Origin: Rhodospirillaceae bacterium
GTDB lineage: Bacteria > Pseudomonadota > Alphaproteobacteria > Bin65
Reading direction: 5' to 3'
DNA: 38,335 nt
Assembly: GCA_026709535.1 (NCBI GenBank)
Contig: JAPOST010000104.1
Coordinates: 1 to 38,335, forward strand
The notes beneath the pieces are model-generated. The model had not been told where the DNA came from. It did no database searches and saw nothing but the letters and a program-made list of their open reading frames with translations. Each line of letters opens with the position of its first letter. Within the stretch, counting starts at the first letter, position 1. The position numbers and the translations under genes were made by a program. This document shows, one piece after another, positions 7,655 to 16,169 of the stretch.

Positions 7655-8686
7655 TCAGGCCTTGTCGATGAACCGGTTCGTATAAAGCGCCTTGACATCG
7701 TCGATCCTGGCGATTCCGACCTTGGCTGTGAGATCCTGGGCGTTAGCCCATAACTGGGGTACGTTCCTGAGCAGGTTTTCCTTGCCTTCGGTGAGCCAGA
7801 GTTTCATCTCGGCTTCGAGAGAAGCAATCGTGGTCTCCCGGCGTTTTGCGCCGATGATGTTGAAGTCTTTCAGCATTCGATCAAGCAACTTCCCCTTGTC
7901 GCTGCCGGAGATTTCGGCGACGGACGCCTTTACCGCGCGCAGAAAACGTACAACCGTTTCAGGTTCCTGTTCGGCAGTAGCCTTGGTGCAGGTGTAGACC
8001 TGCGAAGGAATCGGGGCGTACTTGTGCGTGCTCCAGTGATGGATATCCTCACCACTTTTTTGAAGCGCAATGACACTTCCGGTGCTGATGATGTAGGCAC
8101 TGATCCGTCCCTGCTTGACCAGTCCGAAGGCGCCCGGACTATTGCCTACGCGTTGACGCGGCACCGATTTCGGATCTATGCCGCTGCGAACAAGCATCAT
8201 GTTCAGCAAATTCTCCGTCGCACCACCAACCGAGACGACGCCGATTTTCTTGCCCTTCATGTCTTCGGGCGACTTGATCGGCTTGTCCGCCGGACTGACA
8301 ACATTGAAAGTTGATGCCTGTACGATCGTCGACACAGCCAGCAGCGGAACATTCTGATTGGCGACCGCTTTCATGACATCCACCGATCCGGTGCGGACAA
8401 ATTTCGCGCGGCCGGCGATGAGTTGCTGCAAGGCGCTGGCCGAACCGTTCCCGCCGATGACCTCGCTATCGAATCCTTGCTTTTTGAAGTGCCCTCCCGA
8501 GTGCGCATTCAACACCGGCGAAAAGCCGATGAGGTAGCGAAAAGGCGTTACGAAGCTTAACTTCTCGGCCGCCAATGCAGAAGGTGAAATTGCAGATACT
8601 GCCATGGCTCCAGCGGCAGCGCCGGCGACCGTGCGGCCCAGCATTTCTCGGCGATGTATTCTTTCAAATTCTCCGATTTTGGCCAT
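7655..8686 (-). CDS. ABC transporter substrate-binding protein, NMT1/THI5-like
   Basis: About 343 residues from ATG 8686. That start is chosen over the longer frame (8713) because a purine-rich GGAAGGA lies just before it. The N-terminus has a twin-arginine-like stretch, HRREMLGRTVAGAAAGAMAV, ending in SALAAEKL, so export by Tat (or Sec) with cleavage after ALA is likely. The body follows the NMT1/THI5/SsuA pattern: GHFKKQGFDSEVIGG, LQQLIAGRAKFVRTGSVDVM, SPEDMKGKKIGVVSVGGA. The C-terminus reads DDVKALYTNRFIDKA, and the LYTNRF motif is shared with the second binding protein at 32226. It catches the substrate in the periplasm for the adjoining permease/ATPase; the ligand is unknown. Confidence 0.85.
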   Translation of the reverse strand: MAKIGEFERIHRREMLGRTVAGAAAGAMAVSAISPSALAAEKLSFVTPFRYLIGFSPVLNAHSGGHFKKQGFDSEVIGGNGSASALQQLIAGRAKFVRTGSVDVMKAVANQNVPLLAVSTIVQASTFNVVSPADKPIKSPEDMKGKKIGVVSVGGATENLLNMMLVRSGIDPKSVPRQRVGNSPGAFGLVKQGRISAYIISTGSVIALQKSGEDIHHWSTHKYAPIPSQVYTCTKATAEQEPETVVRFLRAVKASVAEISGSDKGKLLDRMLKDFNIIGAKRRETTIASLEAEMKLWLTEGKENLLRNVPQLWANAQDLTAKVGIARIDDVKALYTNRFIDKA

Positions 8687-8696
8687 TTTCCTTCCA
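8686..8696 (-). promoter_or_regulatory. Ribosome binding site deciding the binding-protein start
   Basis: On the minus strand GGAAGGA lies directly before ATG 8686. No comparable site precedes the alternative start at 8713. Confidence 0.45.
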
Positions 8697-8785
8697 CCAC
8701 ATCCTGTACTCAAGGAAGAAATCCATAGCAGCCGGCGGCCTTATTGTAAAGGAGCACCCCGCTGCTTCGCACATGACGGTCGCCA

Positions 8786-10273
8786 TCATGAAATATGCAT
8801 CTTGACCAGATCATCCTTCCTGATTTTCCCTGATTCCGATCTGGGAAAGCTGCCGCAGAAAATGATGCGGCTGGGGATCTTGTAGGGTGCCAGTTTCGAT
8901 CTGCAATGTGCCATGATTGTTGCTTCGGTCAGAGCCGGTTGAGCAACGACAAAAGCGGCAATTTCTTCGCCAAATTCCCGGGACGGATAGCCGGCTACGG
9001 CAACGTCGACAACAGAGTCAAGCCGACTGATTTCCGCTTCGATTTCTACCGGATAGATATTGACCCCGCCACGCAGGATCATCTCCTTGTCACGACCACG
9101 GAGAAAAACAAATCCATCGTCACGGATCGAAGCCAGGTCGCCGGGGTAGAACCACCCGTCTTCATTCGCTTCGGCGATATCGTCTGCTCCGTAGAGAGGA
9201 CCGTCCGCCACTCCCGGGCCTCGATATCGAAGACGACCAACCTCTCCGTTCGCGACGGGCACTCCGTTCCTGTCGACTGTTTCGATGTTGACCATGAATG
9301 CCGCCCGTCCCACCGAGCCTGCCCCGGTTACGGCATCCTCCGGCGTCAGGATACTGATCCCGCCGCCCTCGGTTGTACCGTAGTAATTGAAGAGGTTGGG
9401 ACAGATACGACGTCTGACCTCGTCACGCTCGTCATCATGGAGAACCGCGCCGCTTGAAATGAGCACCCGCAACTGCTGTAACGGCGCCAGACTAACGTCA
9501 TCCAGGGCGAGCAGTCTTCTAAGCAATGTTGGAACCAGGAACGTGGCCGTCGCCTTGGAATCGACGAATAATCGGACCAGATCTTCAGCAATCATGCCAG
9601 GCGTCGATAGAACAACTGTGCCGCCGGCACAAAGGGTAGACAGGCAAAATGACCGTGTTGCGCCAAAATAAAGAGGAGTTGCCGACAGGAATCTGTCGCC
9701 GCCGTTAAGTCGTAGCGTTACCCACTGATTGACAAACCGGTGAAAGAGCTGCGCCTGTGACAGTGCCGGGCCCGCTGGCGAACCGGTTGTTCCGGAAGAA
9801 AGAGAGAATATGAAAGGGTCATGTGGGCTCGATTGTTCTTGACGGTTTCCCGTTATCAGGGATTGCCGATGGACCCAATCCTCCGAGACTTGGACGATTG
9901 AGAGTGGTGATAGGTCTTCTTCATCGTCATCAATCAAGACGATATCTGTATGAAATGCACTCGCGACTTTCTGTTTCTCGGAAACAGTCCACCTTTTGTC
10001 CAGCGGTACGGCTACCGCTCCAAGCCGGCCAATCGCAAATAGCAGGACCAGATGGGCGAACGTCTCACCCAGCGCCACGCCCACCCGACTCCGCTTGGTG
10101 ACTCCATGGACAGAAAGCTGATCTGCCGATGCAATGATACCTGCCTGGAACTCGCCAAATGAAATCACCCGTTCTGGCGTGACTATTGCGTCAGCGGATG
10201 GCCTCACCCGAGCGTGGCTGGCGACCATCGCGTTGAGAGAAGGGATCGATTCGGCCCGAAATCGTGCGTCCAA
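8786..10273 (-). CDS. AMP-dependent acyl-CoA synthetase / ligase
   Basis: The 495-residue ANL-superfamily adenylating enzyme, which activates a carboxylic acid as acyl-AMP and then as the CoA thioester. Core motifs run in order: P-loop A3 SLSSGTTGSPAGPALSQ, A5 NYYGTTEGGG, A7 GWFYPGDLA, A8 hinge GRDKEMILRGGVNIYPVEIE, and A10 SESGKIRKDDL with the catalytic Lys near residue 486. The P-loop has PAG where most enzymes have PKG, so the conserved lysine of that loop is lost; the other motifs are normal. It is the first gene of the five-gene minus-strand operon and is followed after 99 bases by the binding-protein gene. I infer that it activates the imported substrate or its hydrolysis product. The acid is unknown. 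Confidence 0.85.
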   Translation of the reverse strand: MDARFRAESIPSLNAMVASHARVRPSADAIVTPERVISFGEFQAGIIASADQLSVHGVTKRSRVGVALGETFAHLVLLFAIGRLGAVAVPLDKRWTVSEKQKVASAFHTDIVLIDDDEEDLSPLSIVQVSEDWVHRQSLITGNRQEQSSPHDPFIFSLSSGTTGSPAGPALSQAQLFHRFVNQWVTLRLNGGDRFLSATPLYFGATRSFCLSTLCAGGTVVLSTPGMIAEDLVRLFVDSKATATFLVPTLLRRLLALDDVSLAPLQQLRVLISSGAVLHDDERDEVRRRICPNLFNYYGTTEGGGISILTPEDAVTGAGSVGRAAFMVNIETVDRNGVPVANGEVGRLRYRGPGVADGPLYGADDIAEANEDGWFYPGDLASIRDDGFVFLRGRDKEMILRGGVNIYPVEIEAEISRLDSVVDVAVAGYPSREFGEEIAAFVVAQPALTEATIMAHCRSKLAPYKIPSRIIFCGSFPRSESGKIRKDDLVKMHIS

Positions 10274-10885
10274 GAGATCGTCACCTCTGTTTGGAAGACA
10301 TTTCCTTGCTTTTTGGAATTCCGCTTGATCTGAATGTCAATCAATTTGGCGATGCCTGTCTTGATTTCGACCAACCTGCAGTACTTCCACGCCGTGCGTC
10401 ATGACCTGCAGGTTCTCTGGCGCTCGCGCCCGCAACGCTTCAATGGCTTCCTGGAGCGAATGTCGCTGAAAGTCGTTCGTCGATGGCTGCAACATGACCT
10501 TTTCAACTGGCCACAGATGCCATCCCTTGCGGACCCATGGCGGCCCTGCCATGGATCCGACACCCGAGGCTGGAACAGATATTCCAGGTCAACTGTCAAA
10601 ATTGGAAGTCGGATGATCTGGCGGCAAACGCCGGATCTGCGGTGGTCCGGCGCCCAGTAGTACGGCTCTGTGGCCGCTGAGACGCAGACCGTCCTGTCGC
10701 TATCTCTGTAGCGACACGAATGACATATGGCCGTGTGCAACAGGCGATCAATCGATAAACCACCGGAAGCCCTGTTCACCTCGCTTGATTCGACCCGCCC
10801 ATGGAAGGCCTTGATCAAGAGGCTCATTCCCAATGTCAGCTTCTTTCAGACTGATGCCCTGTTGAACGGAGTTGATCTGTTGCCG
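10274..10885. other. 612-base intergenic stretch between ligase and AmpG-like genes
   Basis: No recognisable gene. It must hold the promoter of the minus-strand ligase operon. A minus-strand open frame of 71 codons (10552-10337) has protein-like composition (SLQEAIEALRARAPENLQV) but no ribosome binding site and no family I recognise. It could be the tail of a decayed gene, since neighbouring minus-strand frames (10833-10399) are open without being convincing. Confidence 0.3.
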
Positions 10886-12316
10886 TCAGCGTGCGGGTTC
10901 AGTCGCGTCTTCGACCAGCCCATCCCTTTCTTTATCGCCTTTTCGTCGAATGATGCCGCGACGTTCCATCCGTGCCAGCACCAGTACCAAAATCAACGCC
11001 GGCACCCCCAAAACCGAGGCATAGGCGAAGAACAGAACATATCCAACCGCATCGACAATCACACCTGAGAACCCGGCGACGAGCTTGCCCGGCAACAGCA
11101 TGATTGACGTCAGCAGCGCATATTGCGTGGCTGTATATTGAATGCTCGTCAGTGAAGAAAGATAGGCAATGAACGCCGAGCCGGCCATGCCGGCCGCAAT
11201 GCTGTCGGCGCTGACAATGACTGTCAGCAGCCAGAAATTCCTGGTTTCGATCAGCGCCATGAACCCGAACAGCAGGTTGGTAGCAATCACGGTGATCGCC
11301 GCTGCAAAAAGCGCGGGCAGCACGCCGATTCGCAGCACGACGAATCCGCCGAACAAGGCCCCGCCGATCGCTGCCAACAGGCCAAACAGCTTGGTGGCGT
11401 TGGCGATCTGGTCCTTTGTGAAGCCCAGATCGATGTAGAAGGGTCCTGCCATGACGCCGAGTGTGATATCCGACAGCCGGTACACCCCGATCAATGCCAG
11501 GATCAGGAGAGCCCACCAGCCGTTGCGGGAAAAGAATTCACTGAACGGCCCTATCACGGCAGCCGTGAACCAGGCCGCGACCTTTGCCGTCGGATTGCGC
11601 CGACGACCTCCGATGCCCGAAAATTCCTGGATCCTGGTGAGGAGAGCATCCGTCGCTTCAGTGTTGGCTGCTTGAGGTTCCGGACGTGTCAGGATGGTGA
11701 CAAGTCCGACCAGCATGAAACCGGCCATGGCAAGATACGCGGCGCTCCAACTGATGTACTCCGCCAGATAAAGCGCCAGCGCACCGCCGATGATCTTGAT
11801 GGCCAGCATGTAACCAGCCTGATAGGCCCCCGCCGCAGCACCCTGCATCTCTTCCGGCGCGCTTTCGATCCGAAAGGCGTCCAGGGCGATATCCTGGGTC
11901 GCCGAACTGGCCGCTACGATGAAGGCAAACAGAGCCATTTGCCAAAGGGCGGCTCCCGGATCGGTAAACGCCATCCCGATGATCCCGACCATGACGCCGA
12001 CAATGGCCAGGACGATCCAGCTTCGGCGTCGGCCGAGCAACGAGAGGGGTGCCGGAAGCGCCAACCGGTCGACCAGGGGCGCCCACAGGAACTTGAACCC
12101 GTAGGTTGCAGCGATCCAGCTGAAGAACCCGATAGAGGTGCGGCTGACACCGACATCCCGCAGCCATACCGACAAGGTCGCGAAAACCAGGATCAGGGGA
12201 AGGCCCGCCGAGATCCCCATGAAGAACATGGTGATGATCCTCGGATCGCGATAGGCCCCTGCAGCCTGTCGCCAGGACGGCCTGGGCCTTGCCGCGGTTT
12301 TCGCGGCGTCACTCAT
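10886..12316 (-). CDS. ampG: AmpG-type MFS permease (muropeptide transporter family)
   Basis: The 476-residue major-facilitator protein with about twelve membrane segments. It opens with RDPRIITMFFMGISAGLPLI and SVWLRDVGVSRTSIGFFSW, then FKFLWAPLVDRL and ASSATQDIALDAFRIE. These are hallmark stretches of the AmpG family, which imports GlcNAc-anhydroMur-peptides from the periplasm for cell-wall recycling. A long cytoplasmic linker follows segment 6 (RPEPQAANTEATDALL), as in AmpG. It lies 22 bases after the kinase gene on the same strand, so the two probably form an operon. Transport of muropeptides is inferred from family; distant AmpG-like paralogues of unknown substrate exist, hence moderate confidence in the symbol. 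Confidence 0.8.
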   Translation of the reverse strand: MSDAAKTAARPRPSWRQAAGAYRDPRIITMFFMGISAGLPLILVFATLSVWLRDVGVSRTSIGFFSWIAATYGFKFLWAPLVDRLALPAPLSLLGRRRSWIVLAIVGVMVGIIGMAFTDPGAALWQMALFAFIVAASSATQDIALDAFRIESAPEEMQGAAAGAYQAGYMLAIKIIGGALALYLAEYISWSAAYLAMAGFMLVGLVTILTRPEPQAANTEATDALLTRIQEFSGIGGRRRNPTAKVAAWFTAAVIGPFSEFFSRNGWWALLILALIGVYRLSDITLGVMAGPFYIDLGFTKDQIANATKLFGLLAAIGGALFGGFVVLRIGVLPALFAAAITVIATNLLFGFMALIETRNFWLLTVIVSADSIAAGMAGSAFIAYLSSLTSIQYTATQYALLTSIMLLPGKLVAGFSGVIVDAVGYVLFFAYASVLGVPALILVLVLARMERRGIIRRKGDKERDGLVEDATEPAR

Positions 12317-12338
12317 GGAACGTGCTGACGCAGATTGC

Positions 12339-13331
12339 TCAACCCAGTCTTTCCGCTACCAGATCCTTCAACGATACGGCCGGGCGTGCTCCGAAGTGAC
12401 TGATAATCTCGGCCGCACAGATTCCAGCGATACGTCCGCAGGTCGGCAGATCGCAACCATGTGTCAGGCCATACAGGAAGCCGGCGGCGTACAGGTCTCC
12501 TGCGCCGGTCGTGTCGATCACCTGCGCTACCGGCTCCGGCGCATTCGTGTACATCTCCCCACCCGCAAGGATGACGGAACCCTTCTCACCGCGCGTGAGC
12601 ACCACGATCTCGCATTTTCCACGCACCGCCTCGAGCGCCGCATCAAAATCGTTGGTGTCATACAGGATGGTGATTTCGTCCTCGTTGGCGAACAGGATAT
12701 CGATATGTCCGTCAACCAGATCGCGAAATTCATCCTGATGCCGGGCAACGCAAAACGAATCCGACAAGGTCAGCGCCACCTGGCGGTCGGCGGAGTGCGC
12801 CGCTTCCGCCGCCTTGCGGAAAGCCGCCTTGGCCGGCGGAGGATCAAACAGATACCCTTCCAGGTAGGTTACTGCCGCTGTCCGGATGACGGCCTCGTTG
12901 ACATCTTCCGGCCCGAATTCGGCAGAAGATCCCAAGTAAGTCTGCATTGTACGCTGCGCGTCCGGCGTCACCAGGACCAGACACCGGCCGGTCGGCGTAC
13001 CGCCGGCAGCCGGCGGCGTTTCATAACTGACTCCAATTGCGCGAATGTCGTGAGTGAAGACATGGCCAAGCTGATCATCGCAAACCCGTCCGAAGAAAGC
13101 CGCTCTCCCCCCCAAGGACGCCAGACCGGCCATGGTGTTGGCTGCGGAGCCGCCGGACACTTCCGTCGCCGGGCCCATATCGTCATACAAGGCATGGGAG
13201 GCGTCGCGATCTACCAGAGTCATGCCCCCCTTGGGGAGCACATGTCTCTTGATGAGGTCGTCATCGGCCTGGGAAATGATGTCGACGATTGCATTGCCAA
13301 CGCCGACAACGTCAAACTGGGCTTCATTCAT
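12339..13331 (-). CDS. PfkB-family kinase, adenosine kinase-like
   Basis: About 330 residues from ATG 13331 (NEAQFDVVGVGNAIVDI); a longer frame from 13376 lacks family similarity. PfkB signature 1 is seen at SGGSAANTMAGLASLGG, and signature 2 at DTTGAGDLYAAGFLYG with the catalytic Asp of GAGD. FANEDEITILY and VVLTRGEKGS are the usual strands before the ATP site. This alphaproteobacterial group is annotated as adenosine kinase / sugar kinase: transfer of the ATP gamma phosphate to a nucleoside or sugar hydroxyl. It is upstream of the AmpG-type permease and diverges from the EI24 gene across about 130 bases that should carry both promoters. Confidence 0.85.
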   Translation of the reverse strand: MNEAQFDVVGVGNAIVDIISQADDDLIKRHVLPKGGMTLVDRDASHALYDDMGPATEVSGGSAANTMAGLASLGGRAAFFGRVCDDQLGHVFTHDIRAIGVSYETPPAAGGTPTGRCLVLVTPDAQRTMQTYLGSSAEFGPEDVNEAVIRTAAVTYLEGYLFDPPPAKAAFRKAAEAAHSADRQVALTLSDSFCVARHQDEFRDLVDGHIDILFANEDEITILYDTNDFDAALEAVRGKCEIVVLTRGEKGSVILAGGEMYTNAPEPVAQVIDTTGAGDLYAAGFLYGLTHGCDLPTCGRIAGICAAEIISHFGARPAVSLKDLVAERLG

Positions 13332-13461
13332 GGGGTGGATGTCCGGTCTGGTAGAATTTTGCCATGAAACCACCAAGTATAGTCAGCGATGCCCGGTCGC
13401 GATAGCGCGCATCTGCGGTCATCCTGCCGGTCAGTCCTGCTCATGCTCACGGAATCCGACC

Positions 13462-14163
13462 ATGCCTCCCAACGAAGCCGTCCACTCTGCCGGGGCCTTG
13501 GTCAGAGCCTTCGGCATCCTGTTCAATCCACGGGTCGCCTGGGTGGTGATTGCAAGCCTCGTCCTGACGCTTCTGGCATTGTTCGGATTGTGGAAGCTTC
13601 TGGGCTGGCTGCTGACGGGGTTCGATTTCTTGAGCTGGGCCTGGGCGAACTGGATCATCGACAAACTCACGGGCTTGGCGATTTTCGTGACCATGCTGCT
13701 GGTTGCTCCAGCAGTTCTGCTGATGATCACTGGCTTTTTTCTGACGTATGTCGTGGCCGCGGTGGAGCGAAGGCACTACGCCGACCTGCCGGAAGCCCGT
13801 GATGTTTCGATCCGCGAGGATCTGATCTACCTGGCCCGGTTTACCAGCCTGCTGCTGCTGTTGAACCTGCTGGTGTTGCCGCTTTACCTTTTGTTGCCTG
13901 GAATCAATTTCCTGATTTCGTGGACGCTGAACGGCTATCTGACCGGTCGGGAATATTATGATTTGGTCGCCATGCGTCGGCTTGAGAACAGGACGCGCCA
14001 CGCGTTGCGCCGCGACAATGCCGGCCGGGTATTCCGCAGCGGTTTTGTCATCGCCATTCTGATGACTGTCCCGATCCTCAATCTCGTCATGCCAGTGGTC
14101 GCAGCGGCCTATATGACTCACGTCTTTCACGCCATCTGGCAGCGCGAGGAGGGGATCGCTTAG
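13462..14163 (+). CDS. EI24-domain integral membrane protein
   Basis: The 233-residue protein from ATG 13462 (MPPNEAVHSAGALVRAFGIL) has four to six hydrophobic segments (for example VVIASLVLTLLALFGLW, AIFVTMLLVAPAVLLMITGF and FTSLLLLLNLLVLPLYLL). Conserved marks are FLISWTLNGYLTGREYYDLV and ending RSGFVIAILMTVPILNLVMP with AAAYMTHVFH, typical of the EI24/CysZ-like family in alphaproteobacteria. CysZ proteins move sulfate, but members of this branch are uncharacterised, so no substrate is claimed. Its stop codon overlaps the stop of the convergent nth gene (TTAG at 14160-14163). Confidence 0.8.
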   Translation: MPPNEAVHSAGALVRAFGILFNPRVAWVVIASLVLTLLALFGLWKLLGWLLTGFDFLSWAWANWIIDKLTGLAIFVTMLLVAPAVLLMITGFFLTYVVAAVERRHYADLPEARDVSIREDLIYLARFTSLLLLLNLLVLPLYLLLPGINFLISWTLNGYLTGREYYDLVAMRRLENRTRHALRRDNAGRVFRSGFVIAILMTVPILNLVMPVVAAAYMTHVFHAIWQREEGIA

Positions 14164-14792
14164 ACGGTTTTCGCCTTGAAGCGGCACAGATCGCTGACAA
14201 TACAGCCCGGACAGTTCGGCTTTCGAGCCTTGCAGACATAACGGCCATGCAGAATCAGCCAGTGATGTGCGTGGCGACGGAAACGCGCCGGGGTCACATT
14301 TTCGAGCTTCCTTTCGACCGAGAGGGGTGTCTTGCCGGAGGCCAGGCCGGTACGGTTGCCAACGCGAAAGATGTGGGTATCGACGGCGATCCTCGGTTGG
14401 CCAAACGCCATGTTGCACACGACATTCGCAGTCTTCCGACCGACTCCCGGTAACGTTTCGAGGACGGTTCGAGCCTGTGGCACCTTGCTGTCATGCTCGT
14501 CGACGAGAATCCGGCTGAGTGCAATGACGTTCTTGGCCTTCGCGTTGAACAGGCCGATCGTGCGGATATGCTCCTTCAGGCCTTCTTCGCCCAGCGCCAC
14601 CATTTGTTCCGGTGTCGTTACCTGCTCGAAAAGGGTCTTTGTCGCCTTGTTGACGCCTACGTCGGTTGCCTGGGCTGACAGAACGACGGCAACCAGCAGC
14701 GTATATTCGTTGACGTAGTTCAACTCGCCTTTGGGTTCGGGCACCCGAGCTTCGAGACGACTGTAGAATTCGACGACATCAGCTTTCTTCAT
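14160..14792 (-). CDS. nth: Endonuclease III
   Basis: The 210-residue DNA glycosylase/AP lyase that removes oxidised pyrimidines in base-excision repair. Visible are the helix-hairpin-helix LPGVGRKTANVV with the catalytic Lys, the catalytic Asp in AVDTHIFRVGNR, and the C-terminal iron-sulfur loop C-x6-C-x2-C-x5-C (CKARKPNCPGCIVSDLC). Length and start (MKKADVVEFYSRL) are normal for Nth. It converges on the EI24 gene with overlapping stop codons. Confidence 0.95.
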   Translation of the reverse strand: MKKADVVEFYSRLEARVPEPKGELNYVNEYTLLVAVVLSAQATDVGVNKATKTLFEQVTTPEQMVALGEEGLKEHIRTIGLFNAKAKNVIALSRILVDEHDSKVPQARTVLETLPGVGRKTANVVCNMAFGQPRIAVDTHIFRVGNRTGLASGKTPLSVERKLENVTPARFRRHAHHWLILHGRYVCKARKPNCPGCIVSDLCRFKAKTV

Positions 14793-15189
14793 GGTGCGGA
14801 CTCTACCACGATCTGGCCGTTCTTGTGTAATCCTGTATCAATCGTGATCCGGGATGACCGGGAGACTTCTGTGCCTTGACGCCAAACCTTCTTCTCAAGG
14901 CTGATCCTTCCACTTGATACTGATCGAAGGCAACGCGGCCTGAGCCGGTGCTGCTGGTGTCAGCTTCGTTCTGTCTTTCCCAAGCGAAGCGACGCAGAAG
15001 GCATTCGCGCCAGGGCCGGGGCTGGCGGCATGACGATCGATTCGCCTTTGCGAAGCTCCCGGGAATCTGATCCGGACGGGCGTCCGGTATGGCCGCCTCA
15101 ACGTCCGCCAGGGCAAGGCTGGCCCCGCAGTTCTTGCAGTTGTTATCACATTGCTCTCTTCCTGCTTCAATGCTCGCTGCGAATGCCCT
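14793..15189. other. 397-base stretch without a supported gene
   Basis: Between nth and the next minus-strand gene. One minus-strand frame stays open from about 15190 to 14815 and contains a zinc-ribbon-like start (CDNNCKNCGASLALADVE), but it lacks any usable start codon and later loses similarity to anything I know. It may be a decayed small gene. Another minus frame (15170-14895) starts with ATG but looks unlike protein. The region also contains the upstream sequence of nth. Confidence 0.25.
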
Positions 15190-16083
15190 TCAGGGTTGTA
15201 CGCTGCTGGTTGTTATTCTCAGGTTCAGTATCCGCTTGATTTGCCCGGGACTGAAAAAAAAGGCTGGCACCAGGCTGGCTAGCCGCACCGGGCGGTCTGG
15301 TTGGATGGCGATGGTGATTTTTCCCGGTTTGGCGATGTACAACCGGAAAACACCATACATCTCTTTCAGGAGGCTGTTGCGGGCCGCCTTCTGGCGCTTG
15401 TCCAGGTCCCTGATGAAGGCCGCTTTCGCCTTGTCATTCGAAAGCCCGGCCGCGGCGGCTTTGACGTCAACAATCCGGCTTGCCAGATTCTTGTCCGTGA
15501 AAACAGCTTGGGCTCTGGCGATTTTTGCAGTCAAGACCGCCTTGTTCAAGCCTGCACGGGACAGGTCCGGTTTCGGGAATCCGGCAAAGGCCGCTTCCAG
15601 GGTCAGTGTGCCTATCTCCTTGATCGCAATCCGCATCGTCTCTATGCGCAGCCATCTGGCCTCGGCATCGTACTCGAAAGCATAGTGAATGTCGGCGTCG
15701 ATCCTTTTCAGACCGGCTCTGGCGGCCTGGGCTTCCACCTGAGGCCCCAAGGTGGCGGCGTTGGCCGCCAGACCGGTGACGGTGACGTCGGCAAAGGTCG
15801 GATTGCGCGCGCTCAGCCAGTCATACTGGCGCACAAGAACCTCGGCAATCGTGACGCGCCGGCCGTCCGCAGTTCGTATCTTGATGTCACGGATCACCAG
15901 ATCCTGGGAAAAAAGGGATTTCTCGACGGCGCCGTAGGTTACCTCGCCGCGGCCGCTCAACGGCTGCAGATAGCGCTCGGCGAGCCGGCTTCCGTCGGCA
16001 TTGACATAAATCACGGCGGCGATCCAGCAGGCGCCGGCCATCACGCACAGTCCGCACAACCCGCCGATCAGTCCTTTGAACAT
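15190..16083 (-). CDS. Membrane-anchored periplasmic protein of unknown function
   Basis: The 297-residue protein from ATG 16083; the longer frame to 16302 overlaps glnD and is dismissed. An N-terminal hydrophobic stretch (GLIGGLCGLCVMAGACWIAA) is followed by a soluble domain. The pattern of a single anchor with short beta-rich segments (RGEVTYGAVEKSLFSQDLVI, RDIKIRTADGRRVTIAEVLV) recalls AsmA/DUF945-like envelope proteins, but I cannot name the family. The middle and end are rich in Ala/Lys helices (SNDKAKAAFIRDLDKRQKAA). It diverges from glnD over roughly 90-120 bases. No function is proposed. Confidence 0.6.
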   Translation of the reverse strand: MFKGLIGGLCGLCVMAGACWIAAVIYVNADGSRLAERYLQPLSGRGEVTYGAVEKSLFSQDLVIRDIKIRTADGRRVTIAEVLVRQYDWLSARNPTFADVTVTGLAANAATLGPQVEAQAARAGLKRIDADIHYAFEYDAEARWLRIETMRIAIKEIGTLTLEAAFAGFPKPDLSRAGLNKAVLTAKIARAQAVFTDKNLASRIVDVKAAAAGLSNDKAKAAFIRDLDKRQKAARNSLLKEMYGVFRLYIAKPGKITIAIQPDRPVRLASLVPAFFFSPGQIKRILNLRITTSSVQP

Positions 16084-16153
16084 CCATTTCTCCCTGCCGC
16101 TTCTGCGCCATCGATACCCGATGTCCCGTAGCAAGTTCGATACTAGATTGTAC

Positions 16154-16158
16154 GGAGG
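16154..16158 (+). promoter_or_regulatory. Possible Shine-Dalgarno for glnD
   Basis: GGAGG 11 bases before TTG 16170. The spacing is long, so it supports but does not prove a TTG start for glnD. Confidence 0.35.
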
Positions 16159-16169
16159 TTGCCGTTGCC

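Noticed and set aside
12315-13367. 350-codon plus-strand open frame
   Set aside because: Antisense to the PfkB-family kinase, with no family similarity.
13447-14418. 323-codon minus-strand open frame
   Set aside because: Antisense to the EI24 gene and in a wrong frame of nth; Gln/Arg-rich shadow.
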